From positions 30,356 through 94,355 of the forward strand of contig ONLH01000031.1 of the NCBI GenBank assembly GCA_900318645.1: DNA of 64,000 nucleotides. Reading direction: 5' to 3'. Shown here one piece after another: positions 43,699 to 52,012 of the stretch. Under the pieces are notes generated by a model. It ran no database searches, was not told the origin of the DNA, and saw only the letters and a list, made by a program, of their open reading frames with translations. Made by a program: the position numbers and the translations under genes. The DNA comes from an uncultured Prevotellaceae bacterium (GTDB lineage Bacteria > Bacteroidota > Bacteroidia > Bacteroidales > Muribaculaceae). Positions within the stretch are counted from its first letter, which is position 1. Each line of letters begins with the position of its first letter.

Positions 43699-45426
43699 AT
43701 GAAGAAATTACTGTTTTTACTGTCGGTGTGTGCGTTATTTACGCAAAGCATTGACGCCAAAAGTATTACCGTTGACCAGGCTAGGGCAATTGCCAAGCAG
43801 CAGTTTGCCAGCAGCACCAGGTTCAATGCTTCAAATGTCAATATGACTTTGGACTATGAAGCAACTAACCTGAAGGGTCAGAGTGACTATTATGTGTTCA
43901 ACCGTGATGGTGGTCAGGGTTTCGTTATCGTAGCTGGTGATGACATGTCATCACCCGTCTTGGCTTACAGCACCAAGGGTTCATTTGACATGAACGAGGT
44001 TCCCGAGCCTTTGAAGGACTTGCTCAAGGCTTATCAGCGTCAGATGGATGTGATGCGTCTCCATCCCAATACTGCCAAGAAGCCGACCTTGAACTATGAC
44101 CTGCAGCCCTACGGCGTGTATCCCATCTGCGGTGAGGTACACTGGCATCAGTTCCCTCCCTACAACAACAACGCTCCTCGCTCCTCGCACGCCTTGACTT
44201 CCAATGGCCGCTGCTATGCAGGTTGCTCTCCTATTGCTTTTGCAACAATCATGAAGGGCCTGAGGTACCCGCGTTATGGTGTAGGCTCATTCAGCTATAA
44301 TTATATGCTGGATGGTCAAGAGATGACCGCTACTGCAAAGTTCGATGACTGGTATTATGATTACGGCAAGATGAAGAATGGCTATGGTGAGACCCAGTCC
44401 GCCCCGGAGGTTGCTGAGCTGTGCTATGAAGTCGGCGTAGCCTTCCACACGGTCTTCTCAGGCGAGAGCAGTGATGTTCTTCTCAGGAATGTGTTCAGGG
44501 GTATCATCACTTTCTTCAACTACAATGCCAATATCCAGTATGTACAGAAGTCAAGTTATCAATACAATGAGCAGGGCTGGTATGACATGATGTACAACGA
44601 GATTGACAATGGCCGTCCTATTTACTACATGGGTTATAGGGTCATTGACAACAGTGGTAACCAGTGCCACATTGGCCACGCCTTCGTGCTCGACGGCTAT
44701 GATTCCAACGGTAAGGTTCACGTCAACTGGGGTTTCCAGCCTGATGAGTACAACGGCTATTTTGACTGGGAGCTGCTCTCACCGAGGAACAACTATGACT
44801 ATGATGCCTATGATTCTGGCTTCAACCATGAACAGGCTGCTATCATCGGCCTCTGCGAGGATACCACTGGCATCGGTGGCGTTGTCGTTAAGAACGTGAA
44901 TAAGGTAGCTGAAACCATGCCCGCCAATGATTTGCGTCTCTCCATTGACGTGCAGTCTCTGGGCGGTGTTTGGAATGGCACCCTGAAGTATGGTATTGTT
45001 TCCAAGAACTCTGATAATACTTACAGCCCCGTTGTCACCAAGACTGCTTCTAACGTAGAGATCGAGGACAACGGTACCGTAAATCTTGACCTGACTGGTG
45101 ATTATTCACAGTACTACATGTCTCAGGGCCGTACCTATTACGCTGTTGTCTATACTCCTTACTTCACCTACAGCACTGAAACTAACTGGATGTGGTTCCT
45201 GGATGATCCCGTGCCCTTCACCATTGGTGAGTGGGAAACTCCTCCCGATCCCCAGTTCATCTTGGGTGATGTGAATGAAGATGGCGAGGTAACCATTGCT
45301 GACGTTACCGAACTCATCAATAAGTTGCTGAGTGGCGCAGAGTATATGGAGGCTGCTGATGTGAACATGGACGGCAAGATGACCATTGCTGACGTTACTG
45401 GACTCATCAATATGTTGCTGAACTAA
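43699..45426 (+). CDS. C10 family cysteine peptidase with dockerin-like tail
   Basis: A 575-aa secreted protease. The ATG at 43699 is preferred over a TTG two codons upstream. Signal peptide KKLLFLLSVCALFTQSIDA. The pro-domain starts ITVDQARAIAKQQF and contains DYYVFNRDGGQGFVIVAGDD. Catalytic Cys176 lies in CYAGCSPIAFATIMKGLRYP and His327 in CHIGHAFVLDGYDSNGKVHV, with NWGFQPDEYNGYFDW after it. The Cys context CYAGCSP differs from the TGCLAT of the first C10 peptidase and may affect specificity. A beta-sandwich region then two dockerin-like repeats follow (GDVNEDGEVTIADVTELINK; ADVNMDGKMTIADVTGLINM). Confidence 0.92.
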   Translation: MKKLLFLLSVCALFTQSIDAKSITVDQARAIAKQQFASSTRFNASNVNMTLDYEATNLKGQSDYYVFNRDGGQGFVIVAGDDMSSPVLAYSTKGSFDMNEVPEPLKDLLKAYQRQMDVMRLHPNTAKKPTLNYDLQPYGVYPICGEVHWHQFPPYNNNAPRSSHALTSNGRCYAGCSPIAFATIMKGLRYPRYGVGSFSYNYMLDGQEMTATAKFDDWYYDYGKMKNGYGETQSAPEVAELCYEVGVAFHTVFSGESSDVLLRNVFRGIITFFNYNANIQYVQKSSYQYNEQGWYDMMYNEIDNGRPIYYMGYRVIDNSGNQCHIGHAFVLDGYDSNGKVHVNWGFQPDEYNGYFDWELLSPRNNYDYDAYDSGFNHEQAAIIGLCEDTTGIGGVVVKNVNKVAETMPANDLRLSIDVQSLGGVWNGTLKYGIVSKNSDNTYSPVVTKTASNVEIEDNGTVNLDLTGDYSQYYMSQGRTYYAVVYTPYFTYSTETNWMWFLDDPVPFTIGEWETPPDPQFILGDVNEDGEVTIADVTELINKLLSGAEYMEAADVNMDGKMTIADVTGLINMLLN

Positions 45427-45479
45427 GCTCCCGTGTCATTAATATCATCAAGAATAGTTCGATAAAACGACTATAATGG

Positions 45480-45518
45480 GCTGTGCTGGGAAACAAGGTT
45501 TTCCCGGCACAGCTATTT
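45480..45518 (+). terminator. Terminator of the second C10 peptidase
   Basis: GCTGTGCTGGGAA and TTCCCGGCACAGC form a 13-base stem (one mismatch) followed by TATTTTT. Confidence 0.85.
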
Positions 45519-45554
45519 TTGTGGTCTCCTGTGTGCCTTTTCCTGTTTTTTATG

Positions 45555-45562
45555 TACTTTTG
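45555..45562 (+). promoter_or_regulatory. -7 element of the C26-like gene
   Basis: TACTTTTG, 27 bases before the ATG. Confidence 0.55.
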
Positions 45563-45588
45563 TCAACAGGTTAATCATTTACTCAATC

Positions 45589-47151
45589 ATGCAGATGAAA
45601 CGGTCTATACTTATTATTTGGGCGTTGTTGCTTGCCGTCGTGGTAGCAGGTGGCGAAATGCCTGTACGCGTCGGTATCGCTTGGCAACCCACGGCTGCGG
45701 CCTATGAGCGCGTCATCATGTCCATTGAGCAGGCTGGTGGCGAGGCTGTGATTTTGCCACAGCTGCGCCCTGCTGGTTTTGACTATGATGATATGGTGTT
45801 ATGCCCCAAATATACCGATGAAATGGGCGTTTTGCGGCAGCAGTATGCCGATGTCGTCAAGCATGTAACCTATCATGGAACCAATGCCGACAGCCTGTTG
45901 GCAGGTGTCCAGGCTGTCGTCTTCCTGGGTGGGGGAGATATCAGTTCCACGTTGTTTGCTGTCCCTCAGCCGTGGCATGCCATTGCTGATGACAGCCCCG
46001 CCAATGCCACCCGTGATGTGTCGGAATACCTCACGATGGCCTATTGCCTGGACCATGACATTCCAGTGCTGGGTTTGTGCCGAGGCATGCAGTTGTTGGG
46101 TGTCGTTTCTGGGGCACCGCTCATTCAGGATTTGGGCAAATTCTTCGATGAAATGGGCGAAAATTACCGTTTTCTGCACCGCATGCAGCGCGACAGTGAG
46201 GGCAAGCGTTACTATACGCCCCATGACGTGACGGTGACTGACCGCAATTCGTTGCTCTATGCCATCACAGGCACCGACATCATCCGTAACGTGCCCTCGT
46301 GGCATCATCAGGTAGTGGGCAACGTGACAGGTACGCCCTTGAAGGTGACGGGTGTGACGATGACTGACGGGGTAGAGATTATCGAGGCCATTGAGCGCAC
46401 CGACAAGCATTTTGCACTCGGTGTCCAGTTCCACCCCGAGGAAGCCTTGAAAAAGCATCTCAAAAACGAACCTGATGCAGACCGTTTCATGCCGCTTGAG
46501 GAGTCAGTCAAGTATTTTACTGCCCTGATAGCGAATGCTCAAGAAGGGAAACACTTCATTCCAGGGCGTGCCTATACCCGTTCGGATACTACTGTATACA
46601 ATAAGACCGTCGATGAGTGCTACAACTTCTTTGCGGTCTTGGGGCGTGCCGAGCAGGGCTCCCTTGATGGGGCTACCGCAGAACTGTCCTTGCTGCTTAA
46701 CCTGTTTGAGCGTCGCCACCCAGACGCTGGCGATGTGTCTATTCAGGAAGTTGCCAAGTGGGCTACCGAGTGTGGCTGGTTCGCCCATGCCGCCCGTCGC
46801 TGGGAAAAGATAGCCGATCCCGAGTATGTGGCAGTGGCGCGTAACGTCCTGGGCGGCAATCGCGTGTTACCGTCTAATATCGTTGAGCATGACTGCATGG
46901 AGGACTTGGCCTATATTGAGACCAATGGGGTCAGGTACAGCCCCTATGAGCGCGACAAGTACGTGAGTGGCGTGACGGTCGTCTATCAAGCCCCTGTCCA
47001 CGAACACAATGGCCGAAAGTTCGGATTTAGGAAGCCAGTGCACTGGATTTTCTATACATTCCCTGCTGCCAAGAGTGACCCGTTCGGTTCGCTGTGCGAC
47101 GAGGGCTGTGGCCACGAAAATGCCATCAGCGAGGATGACATCATCCGATGA
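45589..47151 (+). CDS. Exported class I glutamine-amidotransferase-like (C26) protein with an extra C-terminal domain
   Basis: A 520-aa protein with a signal peptide (RSILIIWALLLAVVVAGG). Residues about 25-310 are a gamma-glutamyl-hydrolase-type C26 domain: AVVFLGGGDISS, the nucleophile Cys164 in VLGLCRGMQLLGV, and His282/Glu284 in GVQFHPEEALKKH. The family hydrolyses gamma-glutamyl bonds; here it would act outside the cytoplasm. Residues about 320-520 are an additional domain with VAVARNVLGGNRVLPSNIVE and VHWIFYTFPAAKSDPFGSL. That part resembles, from memory, phage-type cell-wall hydrolase proteins; this is a weak assignment. The full length is about twice that of a usual C26 enzyme. Confidence 0.8.
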   Translation: MQMKRSILIIWALLLAVVVAGGEMPVRVGIAWQPTAAAYERVIMSIEQAGGEAVILPQLRPAGFDYDDMVLCPKYTDEMGVLRQQYADVVKHVTYHGTNADSLLAGVQAVVFLGGGDISSTLFAVPQPWHAIADDSPANATRDVSEYLTMAYCLDHDIPVLGLCRGMQLLGVVSGAPLIQDLGKFFDEMGENYRFLHRMQRDSEGKRYYTPHDVTVTDRNSLLYAITGTDIIRNVPSWHHQVVGNVTGTPLKVTGVTMTDGVEIIEAIERTDKHFALGVQFHPEEALKKHLKNEPDADRFMPLEESVKYFTALIANAQEGKHFIPGRAYTRSDTTVYNKTVDECYNFFAVLGRAEQGSLDGATAELSLLLNLFERRHPDAGDVSIQEVAKWATECGWFAHAARRWEKIADPEYVAVARNVLGGNRVLPSNIVEHDCMEDLAYIETNGVRYSPYERDKYVSGVTVVYQAPVHEHNGRKFGFRKPVHWIFYTFPAAKSDPFGSLCDEGCGHENAISEDDIIR

Positions 47152-47214
47152 TAATTGTTAGGACTAACGTAAGTTTGGCGAATATAAAATGTTGATGCTC
47201 AACACTCCCGCCAT

Positions 47215-47295
47215 GTAGAGACGCAAAATCTTGCGTCTCGGTGAAGACTTTTTATAGCGCTTAACGATGGGAGACGCAAGATTTTGCGTCTCTAC
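47215..47295. repeat. 81-bp inverted-repeat element, copy 1
   Basis: GTAGAGACGCAAAATCTTGC at one end and GCAAGATTTTGCGTCTCTAC at the other. Each arm is itself nearly palindromic (GAGACGCAAAATCTTGCGTCTC). The same element with the same length lies at 63272-63352. No coding capacity; MITE- or REP-like. Confidence 0.88.
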
Positions 47296-47356
47296 AAGTC
47301 TATGATGGCTAACATGCTGATAAGCATTGTATAATGTTGTTGAATTCGCGCTGGGA

Positions 47357-49135
47357 TTACAGCAGCATCAAGGGCATCTCAAGAGGCGCCTCTTTGAAAA
47401 GAAATTCCGCTAACTGATTGATGGTGAAGGCCGTCTCAATGCTGGTGCAACGGGCGATGCGTCGTGCGGTACCATTCGCGATGGCATAACAACCATTGTT
47501 CTCGCTGATGTGTTCGTCACCAGTGACGCTCAGCGCAAGCGTGAGGTCAGGATGTGCCAAGGCAAATAACTGTAAGGCTTCCAAGGCATTGATGACACGC
47601 ACCATCCCCTTATAATGCGGTTTTACAAGATAGTAGGATTTGTCAAATTGGCTATAGACTTGCAGCGCCTTCCAGTTGCGTTCGTCCTGCAGCAGTACGC
47701 AGGGTCGTGACAGCTGCCATCGGTCATAGGCCTCAAAGCCGTTTTCCACTACATTCTCGTCTTGATGCGTAGCGATGCCGACCTGAGCATAACCGAACTT
47801 TTCGTACATCTCCTGCAATCCCTCTTGTTCAATCAGCAAGGCAGATAACACCTTGCCCTGACACAAGAGACCGCGGTGCATATACTTGAATAGCCGTGCA
47901 ATCAGGTGCTGGCCGCGCCACTCGGGTAGGGTACCCACAGCATAGAGATAGACGACGTCGGTCTCATGGCCATGATAGCGCATGCGATAGGGTAGAGCCT
48001 GGGCAGCCGATACAACTTGACTATCCTCAAAGCGGCAGTAATTGCCAGTGGGGCTATAAACGCGTGTGAAGAAGATGTCGAGTGCCTCGTCGCGGTCATT
48101 AAACACCGTTTTCATCAGGTGGCGCACGCCTTCGCGTTTACGCTCCTCTATATGGATGGACAGTTCAGGACGAGATACGGCACGGTCTTTCTGAATCTGA
48201 TAGGCAGGGTGATAGGATGATTTGGCGCGTCGTAGTCCTGGCAGCCCCATGTCTTCCTCCAGATTGATGTAGATGTATTGCTCTGGAATCTGCTGCATGA
48301 ACTCGTGGCGCACGACAGTGTAAACGCCCTTGAAGTTGATGTCGCCTTTCTCGACACACAAGTCGAACGTATTACTGTTTATCGGCACACCATAGGTGAA
48401 GGCTACCATCTTGCCGTCCACGAACAAGGCCCCGCCGATGGCCCCAAACCGCTCCCAGTTGTCAAATACCTGGCTAATGGACTCACGTTCCATCACCTTA
48501 CTGTCAGCGCCCTGGAGGTGGCCGATGGCTTCGGCGTTGTCACTCCATTGCTGCAGCAGTTGCAGGCACTCGGGGAACAGGCTGGGCTCCAGTGGGCGGT
48601 ATTGGTGATTGGGATAGAAGCGTGGGAATTGGTACAGGTGCTGGCGCTTGGGACGCATCTCCTTACCCTCGAGGGTGATAATCTTCTCACGCAGGCAGAT
48701 GTAGTCATAGCGCTCGGTCCTCGGCTCGCTGAACTCAAATTCACCAGGGAATGTCTGTTGCAGGAAGTCAATTCCTTGCTGGTTGATGTTGGTGAGGCTG
48801 AAGGGCTGGTGATGGGCAAAGCACTCGTCGCGCAGGGCTCGGATGACACATTCCAGGCACCCTTCGCCAGACTCGGCCAGGCGTGGATGCTCAACCCCTT
48901 CGGGCACTGGCGGTAGCGGCATGGTGTGGGTGTATTGCCCGTTGTAGATGAACCGCAGCACCAGATACCCCTTGACGATGGCATATTCCAATCCAAAGCG
49001 GTTCCACGTGAGCAGGTTCACGCTACTCCATTCACACCCCTGTACATCCTCCCACCGAAGATATGGGCGGATGATATCCAGATCCTTAAAGCCTATCGCC
49101 TTATACTCAATCACATGAGTCGTATTGAAGTCCAC
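47357..49135 (-). CDS. DUF2156-like domain fused to a GNAT acetyltransferase
   Basis: A 592-aa cytoplasmic protein starting with GTG at 49135. Residues about 1-305 match DUF2156 (the GNAT-like domain of phosphatidylglycerol lysyltransferases): RPYLRWEDVQGCEWSSVNLL, then FGAIGGALFVDGKMVAFTYG, and YIYINLEEDMGLPGLRRAK. Residues about 330-480 are a second GNAT domain (YLYAVGTLPEWRGQHLIARL with the acetyl-CoA loop; MYEKFGYAQVG). The last ~100 residues resemble a sterol-carrier-type tail. In many Bacteroidales I recall the two parts as adjacent genes; here they are one. An aminoacyl- or acetyl-transfer role is inferred. Confidence 0.82.
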   Translation of the reverse strand: MDFNTTHVIEYKAIGFKDLDIIRPYLRWEDVQGCEWSSVNLLTWNRFGLEYAIVKGYLVLRFIYNGQYTHTMPLPPVPEGVEHPRLAESGEGCLECVIRALRDECFAHHQPFSLTNINQQGIDFLQQTFPGEFEFSEPRTERYDYICLREKIITLEGKEMRPKRQHLYQFPRFYPNHQYRPLEPSLFPECLQLLQQWSDNAEAIGHLQGADSKVMERESISQVFDNWERFGAIGGALFVDGKMVAFTYGVPINSNTFDLCVEKGDINFKGVYTVVRHEFMQQIPEQYIYINLEEDMGLPGLRRAKSSYHPAYQIQKDRAVSRPELSIHIEERKREGVRHLMKTVFNDRDEALDIFFTRVYSPTGNYCRFEDSQVVSAAQALPYRMRYHGHETDVVYLYAVGTLPEWRGQHLIARLFKYMHRGLLCQGKVLSALLIEQEGLQEMYEKFGYAQVGIATHQDENVVENGFEAYDRWQLSRPCVLLQDERNWKALQVYSQFDKSYYLVKPHYKGMVRVINALEALQLFALAHPDLTLALSVTGDEHISENNGCYAIANGTARRIARCTSIETAFTINQLAEFLFKEAPLEMPLMLL

Positions 49136-49136
49136 A

Positions 49137-49170
49137 CCTAACGCCTAAAGCCTAACACCTAAAGCCTACT
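49137..49170. repeat. CCTAAAGC/CCTAACAC tandem repeat
   Basis: Five imperfect copies of (A)CCTAA[AC][GA]C fill the gap between two minus-strand genes. Confidence 0.65.
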
Positions 49171-50260
49171 TAGTAGTAGTGTGATAGCCTAAAGCTTGGA
49201 GTTCCTGCTTGGATCTTTGCTTGCAGTGAAGGCCTACACGTTCAATCTTGTAGTCGCCGTCTTTTTTAACCGTTACCCTGACGAGCAGGTCATCGCCGCC
49301 ATTGGGGTGATCCACAAAGTTCATCGAGGGCATGGTGATGTGGTGAACATTGCCAAAATCACGCTCGTCCCATGCGTGGACATGTCCCCAGAACGCGATG
49401 GTCGTTTGCCAGTCTGCCAGTTTGTCCAGGATATAGTACAATTCCTCACGGCAATAGGTCGAAGCAAACTCGTTGAGCGACGGGCGGAAGATATTGGTGT
49501 GGGTAAAGGTAAAGACGTGACGGATTTTTTTCTTGTCGCGCTGGAAGATACCGTTCTCAATTTCGTCAATCTGATAATTGCCAAGTGTGCCATTGGCCGA
49601 GTCCAAGAAGATGAATCGGTCATAGACAGTGTCATTATCGTTGATTACTCTAACGGTGAACTCATAAAACGATGTTTTGAAAATTCTGCTAAACAGAGCC
49701 CAGCCATTGTGGGTGATGTCATGGTTGCCAACAACAGGATAGAACGGCAGGCTCGTTGGGAAGATATTATATTTGTGTTTATGATAGATGTCACCGGTTC
49801 GAGGGTCTGTGAAAAGTGCCGTATCTACAAAAACCTCCCCATCTTCCTTGTAAACGGGAACAAGGTATTTATCCATCCATTTTTCTGTTTCTTTCTGTAT
49901 AACCATCTCGGTATTATCGTAATACTCGGTCTTGGTGTCAGCAAGGTCGCCCAAGTGGCAATAGAAGAGGTCGTCGTGCTCCATGCCGATTTCGATCATT
50001 TCTTCAAGTCGGCCTGGGTCTTCGGTGATGTGGCTGTCGCTGCCCACGAGGAAGGAATACTCATGGATAGTATCGGCCAGCTCTTTGTCCCAAGCTACTT
50101 CAAAGGACGAAAAGTTGACCACTGATTGCTTCACACGGTCGTCAACACTGGTGTTGCCGATGAGCACGCCCGTCGGGCTCACTTTTTCACAGGAAGTGAA
50201 TAATCCGCTTGCAGTCAGCAGGACTGCTGCCATGAGGCTATATGATATTGACTTTTTCAT
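49166..50260 (-). CDS. Calcineurin-like metallophosphoesterase lipoprotein
   Basis: A 364-aa lipoprotein; the start at 50260 opens ISYSLMAAVLLTASGLFTSC, with the lipobox cysteine at about residue 24. The dinuclear-metal motifs appear in order: FLVGSDSHITEDPGR (a GDxH variant with SDSH), YCHLGDLADTKTE, VVGNHDITHNG, FTFTHTNIFRPS and FWGHVHAWDERDFG. It acts on phosphate esters in the periplasm or at the cell surface; substrate unknown. It follows the beta-barrel gene by 2 bases. Confidence 0.88.
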   Translation of the reverse strand: MKKSISYSLMAAVLLTASGLFTSCEKVSPTGVLIGNTSVDDRVKQSVVNFSSFEVAWDKELADTIHEYSFLVGSDSHITEDPGRLEEMIEIGMEHDDLFYCHLGDLADTKTEYYDNTEMVIQKETEKWMDKYLVPVYKEDGEVFVDTALFTDPRTGDIYHKHKYNIFPTSLPFYPVVGNHDITHNGWALFSRIFKTSFYEFTVRVINDNDTVYDRFIFLDSANGTLGNYQIDEIENGIFQRDKKKIRHVFTFTHTNIFRPSLNEFASTYCREELYYILDKLADWQTTIAFWGHVHAWDERDFGNVHHITMPSMNFVDHPNGGDDLLVRVTVKKDGDYKIERVGLHCKQRSKQELQALGYHTTTK

Positions 50261-50262
50261 TG

Positions 50263-50982
50263 TTATTTCCATCGATAAATTAAACCAACTTTACCTGTTG
50301 TCTCATATTTGCTTGCCAACTGGCTCATGGAGCCGGCAGGGCGGATGTTGAACTCGCCGAACATCTTCCATTTGGAATTGAACCTGTAATAGAAGTCCAG
50401 ACCCCAATTGATGTTCCAATTCTCGTAGTAGAAGTCGTCATAGTTGCGGAACAGCAGGCCCACGTTCCAGTTGTTGGTGCGGGGGCGCAGTGACGCATGG
50501 GCACCGAAGGTGAGCGTGATGGGCTCAGTGTAGTGGTCACCCATCATGTTGTAACCGATGAACGAGCCGCCCAGGGTGATGTCCCAATAGCCGCGCTCAA
50601 AGCGGAGCGACATGTTGCCCACATTCTCATTGGTGTTATAGTCGTGGTAATGGTTAAACATGTATTCTCCCGAAGCGAACATGTGGAAAGATTTGATCTT
50701 CAAGTGATACTCGCCCTTGGCCTTGAATCCATACAGTCCCTTAGTGTACTGCAGATTGGCACCACCGTCAATGCTCCAGTGATTGTTGAAGTAATGCTTG
50801 TAGTGCACAGTGTTGCCGATACAAGGGCCGGTGATGATGTTCTTACCCGTGGTTAATGAGAGAGAGGCCTCATTCTGGTGCTCACCATCAAAGGTATGCT
50901 CCCCGCTATAGTATTGTGCCTGCATGGAAATCGCTGCCAGACAGCACAATGCCGATAATGATAATCGCTTTAATAAATGCAT
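50263..50982 (-). CDS. Small outer-membrane beta-barrel protein
   Basis: A 239-aa protein; the start at 50982 gives a signal peptide (LSLSALCCLAAISMQA). The rest is alternating aromatic/polar strands typical of an 8-10-strand barrel (SIDGGANLQYTKGLYGFKAK; WNINWGLDFYYRFNSKWKMF; final TGKVGLIYRWK ending in an aromatic/basic strand). No family name can be given with confidence. It is the first gene of a two-gene operon with the metallophosphoesterase. Confidence 0.75.
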   Translation of the reverse strand: MHLLKRLSLSALCCLAAISMQAQYYSGEHTFDGEHQNEASLSLTTGKNIITGPCIGNTVHYKHYFNNHWSIDGGANLQYTKGLYGFKAKGEYHLKIKSFHMFASGEYMFNHYHDYNTNENVGNMSLRFERGYWDITLGGSFIGYNMMGDHYTEPITLTFGAHASLRPRTNNWNVGLLFRNYDDFYYENWNINWGLDFYYRFNSKWKMFGEFNIRPAGSMSQLASKYETTGKVGLIYRWK

Positions 50983-51034
50983 ATTACACGACGTTAATGC
51001 TGATAAAAATCTACTATTATCTTTTTTGGTGGTG

Positions 51035-51042
51035 CAAAGATA
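51035..51042 (-). promoter_or_regulatory. -7 element of the beta-barrel/phosphoesterase operon
   Basis: Reverse complement TATCTTTG, 53 bases before the start codon; divergent from the promoter at 51065. Confidence 0.55.
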
Positions 51043-51064
51043 CAATTTTTTTTCAAAAAAAGTG

Positions 51065-51072
51065 TACCTTTG
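51065..51072 (+). promoter_or_regulatory. -7 element of the rhodanese/NUDIX operon
   Basis: TACCTTTG, 24 bases before the likely ATG at 51096. Confidence 0.55.
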
Positions 51073-51095
51073 CCAAACATAAAAATTTAAAACTT

Positions 51096-51536
51096 ATGCT
51101 GATTCTTTTGATGATAGGTATCAAGAAGTTAATATTGATTGCTATAGTGACAATCATTGCTGTCTCGTGTGCGAGAATCTTCAGTAAAGGAACTACTGGC
51201 AAGGCTGAACCCCTTCCATCGTTCGCCACTGTAGGGGTTGAGGAGTTCCAGACTTTTATTGCCGATGACTTTGTTCAGCTGGTGGACGTGCGTGAACCTG
51301 AGGAGTTTGAAGAGGGGCACATCGTCGGATCCGTTCTCATTGATGTCAATGAGCAGGATTTCTTGGAGAAAGCATTGGCTACGCTTGACAAGCAGCGTCC
51401 GGTGGCCGTCTATTGCCGCAGTGGCCGTCGCAGCGCCCGGGCTGCAAGCATGCTCGCCGGTCAGGGATTCAAAGTAACTAATCTTGGTGGCGGAGTCTTG
51501 GCATGGCAGGACCAGGGTAAAGCGCTCGTGAAATAA
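51096..51536 (+). CDS. Rhodanese-like domain protein with N-terminal lipoprotein-type leader
   Basis: A 146-aa protein from the ATG at 51096 (an ATG at 51111 is also possible). The leader KKLILIAIVTIIAVSCARIF looks like a lipoprotein signal with a cysteine. The rhodanese domain shows LVDVREPEEFEEGHIVGSVL and the active-site loop VYCRSGRRSARAASML with its catalytic cysteine, then LGGGVLAWQ. Family members transfer or carry sulfane sulfur. Its stop overlaps the NUDIX start in TAATG, so the two are translationally coupled. Confidence 0.9.
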   Translation: MLILLMIGIKKLILIAIVTIIAVSCARIFSKGTTGKAEPLPSFATVGVEEFQTFIADDFVQLVDVREPEEFEEGHIVGSVLIDVNEQDFLEKALATLDKQRPVAVYCRSGRRSARAASMLAGQGFKVTNLGGGVLAWQDQGKALVK

Positions 51537-51958
51537 TGTGTCAACGCAAGCATTACAACGTCGTGGCTGCCGTCATCGAGGTGGACGGCAAGGTGCTGTG
51601 CATGCAGCGTGGTGTGTCACGTTATGACTACATCAGCCATCATTGGGAATTCCCTGGTGGAAAGATTGAGCCCGGTGAGACCCCGCAACAGGCAGTGCAC
51701 CGCGAGTTGCTAGAGGAAATGGACTTTGACGTTAAGGTTCACGAGCATCTCGCCACCGTCACCCACGATTATCCCGACTTTACCATCACCCTTGCTGCCT
51801 ATCGCTGCACAGCGACCACAACTACATTCACCATGCGTGAACATGCGGCCTGCCGCTGGCTCCCCTCGGACGAGCTCATGACCCTCCCCTGGTGTGCCGC
51901 CGACGAGCGCCTCATCAAGCAGTTTGGAGACCTCTCTTCTCTAAACTCTAAACACTAA
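51536..51958 (+). CDS. MutT-type NUDIX hydrolase
   Basis: A 140-aa cytoplasmic enzyme with the NUDIX box GKIEPGETPQQAVHRELLEE, followed by MDF where Gly is usual. The N-terminus VVAAVIEVDGKVLCMQRG and the C-terminal ACRWLPSDELMTLPWCAADE match (deoxy)nucleoside-triphosphate pyrophosphohydrolases of the MutT/CTP-pyrophosphohydrolase group. It likely sanitises oxidised nucleotides. The start codon overlaps the stop of the rhodanese gene by one base. Confidence 0.9.
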   Translation: MCQRKHYNVVAAVIEVDGKVLCMQRGVSRYDYISHHWEFPGGKIEPGETPQQAVHRELLEEMDFDVKVHEHLATVTHDYPDFTITLAAYRCTATTTTFTMREHAACRWLPSDELMTLPWCAADERLIKQFGDLSSLNSKH

Positions 51959-51975
51959 ACATTAAACATTAAACT
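51939..51975. repeat. CTCTAAA/CACTAAA/CATTAAA tandem repeat
   Basis: Degenerate 7-base units cover the end of the NUDIX gene and the spacer before the convergent terminator. Confidence 0.6.
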
Positions 51976-51979
51976 AAAT

Positions 51980-52010
51980 CAAGAGGCACTTCTCAATGAA
52001 GTGCCTCTTG
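51980..52010. terminator. Shared terminator between convergent genes
   Basis: CAAGAGGCACTT and AAGTGCCTCTTG form a 12-bp perfect stem between the NUDIX gene and carboxynorspermidine dehydrogenase. Confidence 0.75.
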
Positions 52011-52012
52011 AT

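Noticed and set aside
50856-51095. An 80-codon upstream extension of the rhodanese protein
   Set aside because: It would run through two divergent promoters and into the beta-barrel gene; the ATG at 51096 follows a good -7 element and opens a lipoprotein signal.
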